Source of the DNA: an uncultured Lactobacillus sp.
Lineage (GTDB): Bacteria > Bacillota > Bacilli > Lactobacillales > Lactobacillaceae
Assembly (NCBI GenBank): GCA_946482425.1
Contig: CAMLRO010000051.1
Span: 1-6,523 of the forward strand
DNA: 6,523 nucleotides
Direction of reading: 5' to 3'
This document shows, one piece after another, positions 1-6,523 of the stretch. The notes beneath the pieces were generated by a model that searched no databases, was not told where the DNA came from, and saw nothing but the letters and a program-made list of their open reading frames with translations. A program made the position numbers and the translations under genes. The stretch's first letter is position 1. The number at the start of each line of letters is the position of its first letter.

Positions 1-181
1 TATCTTGCAGACTGACTGCATCGGCTACGCCACCAGCAAAACCAATTACAACCTGGTCGTGATAAATACGTCTAATCTTTTTAGCTGTAGCTTTGGCGAT
101 TACTTTTTCACCTAAGGTTACCTGACCATCTCCCGCAATTGCGGTTTTTCCATTAAATTTGACTGAACATATTGTTGTCAT
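1..181 (-). CDS. hslV: HslV (ClpQ) ATP-dependent protease peptidase subunit, 5' part only
   Basis: The window holds the first 60 codons; the rest runs off the left edge. HslV is the proteolytic subunit of the cytoplasmic HslUV (ClpQY) complex, in which the HslU ATPase unfolds substrates and feeds them to the HslV double ring. The N-terminus reads [20 protein letters not shown], which fits the family closely. Thr2 becomes the N-terminal catalytic nucleophile once Met is removed, GDGQ lies at residues 17-20, and the active-site lysine corresponds to Lys34 of the precursor. A conserved GFAGGVADA stretch follows at 47-55. The ATG is fixed by the need for Met-Thr-Thr. It overlaps the xerC stop as ATGA and has a GAGG ribosome-binding site (192-189) seven bases upstream, inside xerC. 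hslU would be expected next, outside the window. Identification is secure; activity cannot be judged from a fragment. Confidence 0.96.
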   Translation of the reverse strand, partial: MTTICSVKFNGKTAIAGDGQVTLGEKVIAKATAKKIRRIYHDQVVIGFAGGVADAVSLQD

Positions 182-1107
182 TTTTTTGCCTCATCTTTCT
201 TATCATTGCGAGTAAAGTACTTTTCATAATTTGCCTGTAAGTGGCTCATAGTCACATGTGTATATATTTGGGTAGTTGATAAATTATCATGACCTAAAAG
301 TTCTTGTACACTGCGTAAATCTGCACCGTTATTCAACATTGCCGTAGCAAATGAATGGCGCAATTCGTGCGGGTGTACCTTACCATTAATGCCAGCCTTA
401 TTAAAAACCCTTTGCATAATATACTCGATGCCACGATCCGTTAATGGTTTGCCTTTATTATTTAAAAAGACATAATCTGAACTATCATCACCTTTTACAA
501 GTTGATCACGACTGTTTCCCAAATAATTAACCAAAGCCGCTTTAGTTTTATCATCAAACGCAACGTACCTGTCTTTATTACCTTTACCGTGTACCAGAAT
601 TATCTTTAAATCTAAATCTACTTGCTTTCTTGTTAAGTTGCTTACTTCGCTAACCCTCATCCCAGTAGTATAAAACAATTCAATTAATGCTAAATTACGT
701 AAAGTCAAGGGTTCATTCCCACTTAAAGAGTCAAATACCTGCTTCATTTCTGGTGCATAAAAAAACTGGGGTAACTTTCGTTCTTTAGTGCGCAAAACAA
801 TTGTTTGCGTTGGATCTATTTTAACAATTTTTCGTCTAGTTAAAAAGTGATAAAACGACCTGAGGCTAGACATTTTACGCGACTGCGTCGAGCGCGCTAA
901 ATTGCGTTCTGTTAAGTTTTGTAAAAAAATTTCAACATCACGTCTGTCTATTTTTGTCCAACCATTAAAGCCGCCATTTTCTTGCCAAAATTTTTCAGCC
1001 TCAAGCAAATCTGTTTGATAAGCCTTTATTGTTTTAGAACTATACTGTCTTTCATTACGCAAATAGGATGTGAACAGGTTTAGCAGCTCATCTTTTTTAG
1101 CGTCCAT
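178..1107 (-). CDS. xerC: Tyrosine recombinase XerC (CodV)
   Basis: A 309-residue site-specific tyrosine recombinase. XerC normally works with XerD at the dif site to resolve chromosome dimers at cell division. The N-terminal SAM-like core-binding domain spans about residues 5-90 and the catalytic domain about 110-295. The full catalytic set is visible: Arg151 (TTGMRVSEV), Lys175 (HGKGNKDRY), His247 and Arg250 ([11 protein letters not shown]), His273 ([11 protein letters not shown]) and the nucleophile Tyr282 (QIYTHV). The frame stays open 12 codons further upstream to an ATG at 1143. That start lacks a ribosome-binding site and would lie within the trmFO coding sequence. The chosen start, MDAKKDELL, sits at the TAATG junction with the trmFO stop and has GGAAG ten bases upstream, and the family usually begins here. 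The gene is tightly packed between trmFO and hslV, as codV is in B. subtilis. XerC rather than XerD or a phage integrase is inferred from this context. Confidence 0.95.
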   Translation of the reverse strand: MDAKKDELLNLFTSYLRNERQYSSKTIKAYQTDLLEAEKFWQENGGFNGWTKIDRRDVEIFLQNLTERNLARSTQSRKMSSLRSFYHFLTRRKIVKIDPTQTIVLRTKERKLPQFFYAPEMKQVFDSLSGNEPLTLRNLALIELFYTTGMRVSEVSNLTRKQVDLDLKIILVHGKGNKDRYVAFDDKTKAALVNYLGNSRDQLVKGDDSSDYVFLNNKGKPLTDRGIEYIMQRVFNKAGINGKVHPHELRHSFATAMLNNGADLRSVQELLGHDNLSTTQIYTHVTMSHLQANYEKYFTRNDKKDEAKK

Positions 1108-2423
1108 TATTGCAGCACTTCCAGTTGAAATTCCTTCAAACATTCTAAGCCGCGTTGACTAATCTTTAAGTGACGCTCTTTCTTATTGCGCACTTTAGGA
1201 CCTTCAAGTCCTGGAATTAATGCAAAACTGGCATTCATAGGTTGAAAATGCTTAATGTCAGCAGTAGTTACGTAATTAGCCATTGATCCTAAAGCTGTTT
1301 GTTTAGGAAAAGCAACCGGTTCTTGGCCAATTGCTCTTCTAGCAGCGTTAATCCCAGAAACCAGGCCACTGCCAGCACTTTCAACATATCCTTCAACTCC
1401 AGTCACTTGTCCTGCAAAGAATAGACCTGGTTGCTTTTTGGTTTCATATGCGGCAGATAATACCGCTGGAGAAGCCATGTAAGTATTGCGATGCATTTTG
1501 CCGTATCTGATAAAACGAGCATGAGCCAGACCTGGAATCATGCCAAAAACTCGCTTTTGTTCACCATATTTTAGATGAGTCTGGAAGCCAACGACGTTAT
1601 ACATTGAAGCTACAGCATTATCTTGTCTAAGCTGAACAACAGCGTAGGGAGTCTTTCCAGTAGCTGGATTTTCTAGTCCTACAGGTTTAAGAGGACCAAA
1701 AAGCATAGTTTTCATACCTCTTTGAGCCATAACTTCAATCGGCATACAGCCCTCAAAAACGTCACTGTTTTCAAAGCTGTGAACTTCTGCAGTCTCCGCA
1801 TTAACCAATTCCCGAGCAAATTTTTCATATTCTTCCTTTGTCATAGGACAATTTAGATATGCAGCTTCACCTTTGTCATAACGAGATTTCTTATAAACGA
1901 TATCCATATCAATCGAATCGGCAGCAATTATAGGTGCCGCTGCGTCAAAAAAGTGCAGACTTTCATTACCTGAAAACTTCTGTATCTCTTCGGCCAGTTT
2001 ATCACTAGTCAATGGACCCGTAGCAATAATTGCAATTCGATCGGTTGGAATCTGGGTAATCTCTTCAGTATGAAAATTAATATTTGGCAGTGCGTGTAGC
2101 TTATTTGTGACATAGTCACTGAATTGAGTTCTATCAACTGCTAATGCTCCACCAGCAGGTACCTGGGAATGGTCAGCAGCTGTCATAATCAGTGAATCAA
2201 GCTGACGCATTTCTTCTTTTAATAAACCTACAGCATTAGATAACTGATTTGAACGCATTGAATTCGTGCACACCAGTTCAGCCAGCCGATCTGTTTTATG
2301 CGCCGGGGTCATTTTTTTAGGGCGCATTTCGTATAAATCGACAGTGATACCACGTTTTGCAAGTTGCCAGGCTGCCTCACTTCCGGCCAAGCCGCCACCA
2401 ATTACAGTTACTCTTTCTGGCAT
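1107..2423 (-). CDS. trmFO: TrmFO, folate/FAD-dependent tRNA (uracil-54-C5)-methyltransferase
   Basis: A 438-residue flavoprotein, formerly called Gid. The family makes 5-methyluridine at position 54 in the T-loop of tRNAs, using 5,10-methylenetetrahydrofolate as carbon donor and reduced FAD as reductant. The N-terminal dinucleotide-binding motif is visible ([12 protein letters not shown], residues 7-18). The two cysteines tied to catalysis in this family are present: Cys52 in VCTNSMRSN and Cys226 in [13 protein letters not shown]. The C-terminal FAD-binding segment [16 protein letters not shown] is at 338-353. Length is normal for the family and nothing looks broken. The start has AAAGGA ten bases upstream. 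The stop shares one base with the xerC start (TAATG), so xerC is probably coupled to it. A promoter candidate lies just upstream. MnmG is the nearest alternative, but it is much longer and lacks this C-terminal motif. Confidence 0.97.
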   Translation of the reverse strand: MPERVTVIGGGLAGSEAAWQLAKRGITVDLYEMRPKKMTPAHKTDRLAELVCTNSMRSNQLSNAVGLLKEEMRQLDSLIMTAADHSQVPAGGALAVDRTQFSDYVTNKLHALPNINFHTEEITQIPTDRIAIIATGPLTSDKLAEEIQKFSGNESLHFFDAAAPIIAADSIDMDIVYKKSRYDKGEAAYLNCPMTKEEYEKFARELVNAETAEVHSFENSDVFEGCMPIEVMAQRGMKTMLFGPLKPVGLENPATGKTPYAVVQLRQDNAVASMYNVVGFQTHLKYGEQKRVFGMIPGLAHARFIRYGKMHRNTYMASPAVLSAAYETKKQPGLFFAGQVTGVEGYVESAGSGLVSGINAARRAIGQEPVAFPKQTALGSMANYVTTADIKHFQPMNASFALIPGLEGPKVRNKKERHLKISQRGLECLKEFQLEVLQ

Positions 2424-2448
2424 ATGATCATATTCCTTTACTAAAATT

Positions 2449-2478
2449 ATTTTACTTTATATACAAGAATATCATCAA
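2449..2478 (-). promoter_or_regulatory. Candidate promoter for trmFO-xerC-hslV
   Basis: On the minus strand, TTGATG (2478-2473) and TAAAAT (2454-2449) are separated by 18 bases. They match the sigma-A consensus at 4 of 6 and 5 of 6 positions. Initiation near 2442 would leave a leader of about 20 bases that contains the AAAGGA of trmFO. The -35 hexamer lies in the downstream arm of the stem-loop at 2468-2501. Such matches are common in AT-rich DNA, so this is only a candidate. Confidence 0.33.
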
Positions 2479-2501
2479 ATCATGACTGATCTGATGATAT
2501 T
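2468..2501 (-). terminator. 15-bp stem-loop after topA, possible weak terminator or attenuator
   Basis: Positions 2468-2482 and 2487-2501 pair along 15 bases around a four-base loop (GTCA in the transcript). On the minus strand every position pairs, with one G-U. On the plus strand the same position would be an A-C mismatch, so the structure suits a leftward RNA. It begins nine bases after the topA stop. The sequence that follows (CTTGTATATAAAG) is only moderately U-rich, so termination would be partial at best. It could instead protect the 3' end of the upstream message or mark a processing point. Confidence 0.45.
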
Positions 2502-2510
2502 AACATAAAT

Positions 2511-4622
2511 TTAACTTTCTACAGTATCTTTTTCAGCACTCGTTTCTTCTTTATAATCGCCATTTGGACAAAGAACAACAGGTCCTTTTTTATTTCGTTT
2601 TTCAACTAGAAAATGGCCACAGTTAGGGCAATTTCGGTTAATAGGCTTGTCCCAAGAAACAAAGTCACAATCAGGATAACGGGAACAGCCATAGAACTTG
2701 CGGTTACGTTTTGATTTTTTCTCAATCACGTCACCTTTGCCACATTTTGGACAAATAACGCCAACCTTTTTTACAATTGCCTTTGTATTGCGACAATCCG
2801 GAAAACGTGAACAGGCGTAAAATTTACCATAGCGTCCCATTTTAATAACCATCGGCGCCCCACAGATATCACAATTAAAACCAGCAGGTTCATCTTTAAT
2901 CTGCACCTTTTTGATATCAGCATCGGCTTTATCTAGTTCTTTTTTAAAGGGATGGTAATAATCATCAATTACTTTGACCCAATTTTTCTTGCCCTCTTCA
3001 ATACCGTCGAGATCATTTTCTAGTTGCGCTGTGAAGTCAATGTTGACAATATCCGGGAAAAATTTCTCAATTAAATTGTCTACAATTTCTCCCAGTTCAG
3101 TTGGGACAATTGATTTACCATCCAATTTGACATAATAACGACGTTGAATCGTATCAATAGTTGGTGCATAGGTCGAAGGACGACCAACACCATTTTCCTC
3201 AAGCGAATGAACTAAGCTGGCCTCCGTGTATCTGGCAGGTGGCATAGTAAAATGTTGTTTATTATCAGATTTGGCTAATTTAACCATATCTCCGTCATTT
3301 AATTCAGGTAATTCAACATTTTTTTCCTGTTGATTATCATAAACTTTAGTAAAGCCGGCAAATTTCATTTTTGAGCCCGTAGTTCTGAATATCACTCCAT
3401 TTTGCGTAATATCTGCTCTTACTGTGTCGTAAACAGCGGGAGTCATTTCACTGGCCAAAAATCTAGACCAAATCAACTTATACAAACGATATTGTTCAGT
3501 AGTTAAAACAGACTTGAGAGACTCTGGGGTGCGATAAACACTAGTTGGCCTAATAGCTTCATGGGCATCTTGAGCATCCTCTTGATTTTTAAAATGGCGT
3601 GCTCCTTTGGCAGCATATTCTTTACCATAATTTTCATTTAAAAATTTAGATGCTTCGGCTTGAGCAACTGGGGATGTGCGTTTGGAATCAGTTCTCATAT
3701 AGGTGATCAAACCAACAGTTCCCTGTTTGCCTAAACTAATCCCTTCATACAGTTGCTGCGCAATACTCATTGTTCTGCGGGTGCGATAATTTAAGCGTTT
3801 ATTTGCTTCCTGCTGCATCGTTGAAGTTGTAAAGGGAGCGGCAGGCTGCCGCCTGCGCTCACGTTTAACCACATTTTCGACTTGAAAGCTTTTCTTTTTA
3901 TCAATTTTAGCCAAAACTTTTTGGACAGAATCATTATCGGATAAATCCGTCTTTTTGCCATTAATACCCCAAAACTGGCCATTGAAAGTCTTTTTTAATT
4001 TCTTAAATTCTGCCTCAATTGTCCAATATTCCTGTGGCTTAAAGTTTTTGATCTCTTTTTCGCGATCAATGACCAATTTTAATGCGACTGATTGAACACG
4101 TCCGGCACTCAGTCCTTTTTTGACCTTTTCCCACAAAATTGGCGAAAGCGAGTAACCAACGATTCTGTCTAAAATACGGCGGGCCTGCTGTGCATTGACA
4201 GTGTCCATGTCGATTGTTCTTGGGTTTTTAAAGCTGTTTTTGACAGCGTCCTTTGTTACCTCATTAAAGGTAACGCGATTTTTATCTTTTTGATCTAAAT
4301 TGAGCACATGAGCAACATGCCAGGCAATTGCTTCACCTTCACGGTCCGGGTCAGACGCCAAATAAACATCTTTGGCTTTTTTAGCTTCCGACTTAAGTTC
4401 CTTAATAGTGTCGCCCTTACCTCTAATAGAAATATATTTTGGCTTATAATTATTATCAAAATCAATTCCCATTTGCGACTTTGGCAAGTCACGAATATGA
4501 CCTTTAGAAGCAATTACACGATAATTACGTCCTAAATATTTTTCAATTGTTTTAGCCTTAGCCGGAGACTCAACTATTACTAGTGTCTTCTTACGTTTCT
4601 TTGGCTTTGATTTAGTAGGCAT
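2511..4622 (-). CDS. topA: DNA topoisomerase I (type IA)
   Basis: A 703-residue type IA topoisomerase that relaxes negatively supercoiled DNA by cutting and rejoining one strand. A short lysine-rich N-terminus (KSKPKKRKK) precedes the Toprim domain, which shows Glu18 (VESPAKAKT) and the acidic cluster DPDREGE with Asp91, Asp93 and Glu95. The active-site tyrosine is Tyr308 in LITYMRTDS, with Arg310 beside it. About 120 C-terminal residues hold zinc ribbons. Two are complete four-cysteine units: Cys584/587/604/610 and Cys624/627/646/652. The third has Cys665/668/685 and then NGDY, so its fourth cysteine is missing. The start at 4622 is preferred over an in-frame ATG at 4637, because the upstream ATG overlaps the AGGAGG that serves the lower one. 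The gene follows dprA, as in other Firmicutes, and a good promoter candidate lies upstream. Identification is very secure. Confidence 0.98.
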   Translation of the reverse strand: MPTKSKPKKRKKTLVIVESPAKAKTIEKYLGRNYRVIASKGHIRDLPKSQMGIDFDNNYKPKYISIRGKGDTIKELKSEAKKAKDVYLASDPDREGEAIAWHVAHVLNLDQKDKNRVTFNEVTKDAVKNSFKNPRTIDMDTVNAQQARRILDRIVGYSLSPILWEKVKKGLSAGRVQSVALKLVIDREKEIKNFKPQEYWTIEAEFKKLKKTFNGQFWGINGKKTDLSDNDSVQKVLAKIDKKKSFQVENVVKRERRRQPAAPFTTSTMQQEANKRLNYRTRRTMSIAQQLYEGISLGKQGTVGLITYMRTDSKRTSPVAQAEASKFLNENYGKEYAAKGARHFKNQEDAQDAHEAIRPTSVYRTPESLKSVLTTEQYRLYKLIWSRFLASEMTPAVYDTVRADITQNGVIFRTTGSKMKFAGFTKVYDNQQEKNVELPELNDGDMVKLAKSDNKQHFTMPPARYTEASLVHSLEENGVGRPSTYAPTIDTIQRRYYVKLDGKSIVPTELGEIVDNLIEKFFPDIVNIDFTAQLENDLDGIEEGKKNWVKVIDDYYHPFKKELDKADADIKKVQIKDEPAGFNCDICGAPMVIKMGRYGKFYACSRFPDCRNTKAIVKKVGVICPKCGKGDVIEKKSKRNRKFYGCSRYPDCDFVSWDKPINRNCPNCGHFLVEKRNKKGPVVLCPNGDYKEETSAEKDTVES

Positions 4623-4628
4623 CAAAAG

Positions 4629-4634
4629 CCTCCT
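4629..4634 (-). promoter_or_regulatory. Ribosome-binding site that fixes the topA start
   Basis: The minus strand reads AGGAGG here, six bases before the ATG at 4622. The five-codon-longer reading begins at an ATG directly next to this site (ATGAGGAGG), which would place the Shine-Dalgarno inside the coding sequence. The start at 4622 is therefore the better one, giving a protein beginning MPTKSK. Confidence 0.85.
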
Positions 4635-4648
4635 CATTAAATTCTTTT

Positions 4649-4679
4649 TTAAATACTCATTTGAGAATAGAATATTTAA
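4649..4679 (-). repeat. 10-bp inverted repeat (stem-loop) between dprA and topA
   Basis: Positions 4649-4658 and 4670-4679 pair over ten bases (one G-U on the minus strand) around an 11-base loop. The stem is AT-rich and is followed by an A-run in the leftward transcript, so it does not look like a terminator. It overlaps the -10 region of the candidate topA promoter. A transcript starting near 4657 would lack the upstream arm, so the hairpin could form only in read-through RNA from dprA. It may be chance in AT-rich sequence. Confidence 0.35.
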
Positions 4680-4693
4680 CTACTAATTGTCAA
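4664..4693 (-). promoter_or_regulatory. Candidate sigma-A promoter for topA
   Basis: On the minus strand a perfect TTGACA (4693-4688) is followed after 18 bases by TATTCT (4669-4664), which matches the -10 consensus at 4 of 6 positions. The -35 box uses the last codons of dprA (encoding FDN), so it may be partly coding coincidence. Initiation would fall near 4657 and give a 5' leader of about 35 bases carrying the AGGAGG of topA. A separate topA promoter makes sense because topoisomerase I genes are often supercoiling-regulated, but that role is inferred. Confidence 0.45.
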
Positions 4694-5534
4694 ATCTTTC
4701 AAGTTGCAAATCAAAATCAGTGATCGGATAAGCACCTGCTTGAATTAGTTTATTGGGTCCTTGAGATAGTTCACTGGTAATAGGACCAGGTAAAGCATAA
4801 ATGTCCCGATTTTCTTGTAGAGCTATGTTTGCTGTAATTAGAGAGCCTGACTTCTGCTTTGCCTCAGTAACAATTACACTTTCAGCTATCCCAGCCAAAA
4901 TTCTGTTTCGCTGGGGAAATCTATAAGGCTTTGGTGGAGTATCAGGCAAATATTCACTCACTAATAAGCCTTTTTGAGCAATTTCTTCTTGCACCTGATG
5001 ATTTATCTGCGGATAAAAATGGTTTAAACCATTGCCCACCACTGCAATTGTTTGACCATTAAATTTCAGTGCTGCCTTATGTGCCATAACGTCCACACCT
5101 TTAGCCAGTCCACTGGCAATAATAAAATCATCTTTTATTAGATTGGGCACAAGTTTATTCAAAACTACTCTGCTATAATTAGTGGCTTGACGGGAGCCGA
5201 CAATTGTTATGATTTTTTGTTGAAGTAGTTCCCGATTCCCCTGTAAAAATAAAATTAAAGGTGGCTGGTATATTTGTCGTAGTTTTTCGGGATATTCTGC
5301 GTCAAAAAAGCTAATAACCCGACATTGCTTTTCTATTCTTCTGATCATTTTATCCGCATATCTGTCATTATAAGCATTCAGACAGACATTTATCAAATTA
5401 CTGGTCAAATTCAAGTTTTTAATAGTTTGAATATCAATATCAGCAACTTGCAATTGACTAGCAACTTGTAACATCTTAACATATCCAATACCTTTTTGTA
5501 ATTTTAAGCGCAAAAGAAAATTGGTAATCTTCAT
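4683..5534 (-). CDS. dprA: DprA/Smf DNA-processing protein
   Basis: A 283-residue DprA. In transformable bacteria it binds incoming single-stranded DNA and loads RecA onto it; it is also conserved in species not known to take up DNA. The first 70 or so residues form a helical N-terminal region. The Rossmann-like DprA core follows, with GSRQATNYSR at 113-122, SGLAKGVDVMAH at 141-152, VVGNGLNHFYP at 165-175, FPQRNRILAG at 206-215, KSGSLITA at 228-235 and ALPGPI at 247-252. It ends soon after the conserved QGPNKLIQAGA segment (258-268), so the C-terminal winged-helix domain of many longer DprA proteins is absent. The ATG has AGGAGG six bases upstream, and that site can pair with sequence just after the rnhB stop. 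No competence-regulator box is evident, and the gene sits among housekeeping genes. The family is secure; the role here, uptake or repair, is open. Confidence 0.96.
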   Translation of the reverse strand: MKITNFLLRLKLQKGIGYVKMLQVASQLQVADIDIQTIKNLNLTSNLINVCLNAYNDRYADKMIRRIEKQCRVISFFDAEYPEKLRQIYQPPLILFLQGNRELLQQKIITIVGSRQATNYSRVVLNKLVPNLIKDDFIIASGLAKGVDVMAHKAALKFNGQTIAVVGNGLNHFYPQINHQVQEEIAQKGLLVSEYLPDTPPKPYRFPQRNRILAGIAESVIVTEAKQKSGSLITANIALQENRDIYALPGPITSELSQGPNKLIQAGAYPITDFDLQLERFDN

Positions 5535-5540
5535 AAAAAA

Positions 5541-5570
5541 CCTCCTAAATACAAATACGTAAAAAGGAGG
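5541..5570 (-). promoter_or_regulatory. Hairpin that can sequester the dprA ribosome-binding site
   Basis: In the leftward transcript CCUCCU (5570-5565) is perfectly complementary to AGGAGG (5546-5541), the Shine-Dalgarno of dprA, across an 18-base loop. The upstream arm begins eight bases after the rnhB stop, so a ribosome ending rnhB would cover or melt it. The arm reads CCUCCUUU, like the 3' tail of 16S rRNA. Six U residues follow the stem directly, so the element also resembles a short intrinsic terminator. Pairing is seen in the sequence; its regulatory use is inferred. Confidence 0.5.
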
Positions 5571-5578
5571 AATATTTT

Positions 5579-6334
5579 TTATTTATAAAAAGAATTCACT
5601 GGTGCAAAAGTTTTACGATGAATTGGCGTTGGTCCATATTTTGCCAGTGCTTGAAGATGAGCTTGAGTGCCATAGCCAGCATTTTCATCAAAATGATACT
5701 CGGGATAAATTTTGGCATAGTCTGCCATCAAGTTATCCCTGAATACTTTGGCAACAATTGAAGCAGCAGCAATTGAATTTGATTTAGCGTCACCTTTTAT
5801 TAACCGAACCTGCGGCAATTTAACCGGTACTTGCATAGCATCAACAAGCAAAGCATCAGGCTTAACGTCTAAATTCTTTACAGCCTCAGCCATTGCCAAA
5901 CGATCTGCTTCATAAATATTTATTTCATCAATCACTTGCGGACTTTTTAAGCCGATTGCCACACTAACTGCTTCCTTTAAAATTAAGGGATATAATTCTT
6001 GGCGGCGACTGGCGCTTAATTTTTTAGAGTCATTGACATCAGTCAAATCAAAGCTGTCATCAATGATTACGGCGGCTGTCACAACAGGACCGGCTAACGG
6101 TCCTCTGCCGACTTCATCTACCCCTGCAACAATCTCTTTTTTTGCCCAAAAAGTTTTTTCATAGGCAAATCTTTTTATGAATGCGGCTTTTTTCTTGGCT
6201 AATTTTTGCTGACGATTATGATAACTTAGTAAGAGCTTTTGGACACCCACACGAGTATCATTTTCTAAAATACTCAAATCTTCATTATTGAGTGAGCCCT
6301 GTGCCAGTAATTTTTTTATTTCACCAATTGTCAT
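5579..6334 (-). CDS. rnhB: Ribonuclease HII
   Basis: A 251-residue RNase HII, which cuts the RNA strand of RNA-DNA hybrids and starts removal of single ribonucleotides misinserted in DNA. The four metal-binding acidic residues are visible: Asp73 and Glu74 in [14 protein letters not shown], Asp165 in LLVDAM, and Asp182 in IKGDAKS. Asp73 and Glu74 are followed by Gly76 and Arg77 of the GRG motif, which mediates recognition of the ribonucleotide junction. Other family blocks are NDSKKLS (101-107), [12 protein letters not shown] (189-200) and [11 protein letters not shown] (220-230). About 68 residues precede the catalytic core, a lysine-rich helical extension that Firmicutes RNase HII often has. 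The start overlaps the rbgA stop as ATGA, with only a weak GGA six bases upstream, so initiation probably depends on ribosomes finishing rbgA. dprA follows after 44 bases. Confidence 0.97.
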   Translation of the reverse strand: MTIGEIKKLLAQGSLNNEDLSILENDTRVGVQKLLLSYHNRQQKLAKKKAAFIKRFAYEKTFWAKKEIVAGVDEVGRGPLAGPVVTAAVIIDDSFDLTDVNDSKKLSASRRQELYPLILKEAVSVAIGLKSPQVIDEINIYEADRLAMAEAVKNLDVKPDALLVDAMQVPVKLPQVRLIKGDAKSNSIAAASIVAKVFRDNLMADYAKIYPEYHFDENAGYGTQAHLQALAKYGPTPIHRKTFAPVNSFYK

Positions 6335-6523
6335 AATCGATCCAAAGTAATCCTTCCCACTTTTCCTTTACGCAATCTTTGCAATAAATACATAGAAAAC
6401 CGATCATAATCGTCACGCATACCATATTCTTCCGTTAGTCCCAGTAACAGATCAGTATCATTAATGTGTTGAATTTCTTCTTTGGAAGTTCTAGCAAACT
6501 TGCTTAAATCATTTAAATAGTGT
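6331..6523 (-). CDS. rbgA: RbgA (YlqF) ribosome biogenesis GTPase, C-terminal 63 residues
   Basis: The minus strand from 6522 stays open for 63 codons to a TGA at 6333-6331, and the start lies beyond the right edge. The fragment contains [15 protein letters not shown] (28-42 of the fragment) and ends [13 protein letters not shown]. Both are typical of the C-terminal helical domain of RbgA/YlqF. RbgA is a circularly permuted GTPase needed late in 50S subunit assembly; the GTPase motifs themselves are outside the window. The TGA overlaps the rnhB start (ATGA). Position next to rnhB is the usual Firmicutes arrangement and supports the call, which rests on a short stretch. Confidence 0.88.
   Translation of the reverse strand, partial: HYLNDLSKFARTSKEEIQHINDTDLLLGLTEEYGMRDDYDRFSMYLLQRLRKGKVGRITLDRL

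Noticed and set aside
178..1107. Tyrosine recombinase as the sign of a prophage or integron
   Set aside because: It is flanked by conserved housekeeping genes in the standard Firmicutes order and there is no att-like repeat, cargo gene or composition shift.
1108..1143. Twelve-codon N-terminal extension of XerC
   Set aside because: It would be translated from inside the trmFO 3' end, has no Shine-Dalgarno, and its sequence is explained by TrmFO coding constraint. The TAATG start at 1107 is better.
3791..3982. Minus-strand open frame of 63 codons
   Set aside because: Alternate frame within topA; no family resemblance and no separate start signal.
4295..4513. Second minus-strand open frame of 72 codons
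   Set aside because: It is an alternate frame of topA, with the low-complexity composition typical of a shadow frame.
4308..4535. Plus-strand open frame of 75 codons
   Set aside because: It lies wholly within the conserved Toprim part of topA on the other strand, has no recognisable domain and no supporting ribosome-binding site.
5571..5630. Separate dprA promoter around TATAAA near the rnhB stop
   Set aside because: No acceptable -35 hexamer lies at the right spacing; the TATAAA belongs to the AT-rich end of rnhB.

Overview
This is a compact block of housekeeping genes, all read leftward (minus strand) and all AT-rich. In transcription order they are rbgA/ylqF (3' end only), rnhB, dprA, topA, trmFO, xerC and hslV (5' end only). 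The order matches the conserved Firmicutes neighbourhood known from Bacillus subtilis (rbgA-rnhB ... dprA-topA-trmFO-codV-clpQ). There are strong AGGAGG ribosome-binding sites and low GC. RNase HII has a long N-terminal extension, and DprA is short with no visible C-terminal winged-helix domain. Together these point to a low-GC Gram-positive, most likely a Lactobacillus or close relative of the Lactobacillaceae. The genus is an inference from protein flavour and gene order; no rRNA is present.

Layout, left to right. 1-181 is the start of hslV (protease subunit of HslUV). 178-1107 is xerC (tyrosine recombinase). 1107-2423 is trmFO (tRNA U54 methyltransferase). A gap of 87 bases (2424-2510) holds a 15-bp stem-loop and a possible trmFO promoter. 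2511-4622 is topA (DNA topoisomerase I). A gap of about 60 bases (4623-4682) holds the topA ribosome-binding site, a stem-loop and a good promoter candidate whose TTGACA lies inside the end of dprA. 4683-5534 is dprA. A gap of 44 bases (5535-5578) holds a hairpin that pairs the dprA Shine-Dalgarno with an upstream anti-Shine-Dalgarno-like sequence. 5579-6334 is rnhB, and 6331-6523 is the end of rbgA. No stretch over 300 bases lacks a gene.

Three of the six junctions overlap: rbgA/rnhB and xerC/hslV through ATGA, and trmFO/xerC through TAATG. This suggests translational coupling. The topA and trmFO junctions carry their own candidate promoters. The set combines genome maintenance (RNase HII, DprA, topoisomerase I, XerC) with ribosome and tRNA maturation (RbgA, TrmFO) and protein quality control (HslV). 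I see no mobile element, CRISPR array, RNA gene or new multi-gene system. The most interesting signals are small: the hairpin over the dprA start, the stem-loops and promoters at the two other gaps, and a third TopA zinc ribbon that lacks its fourth cysteine.
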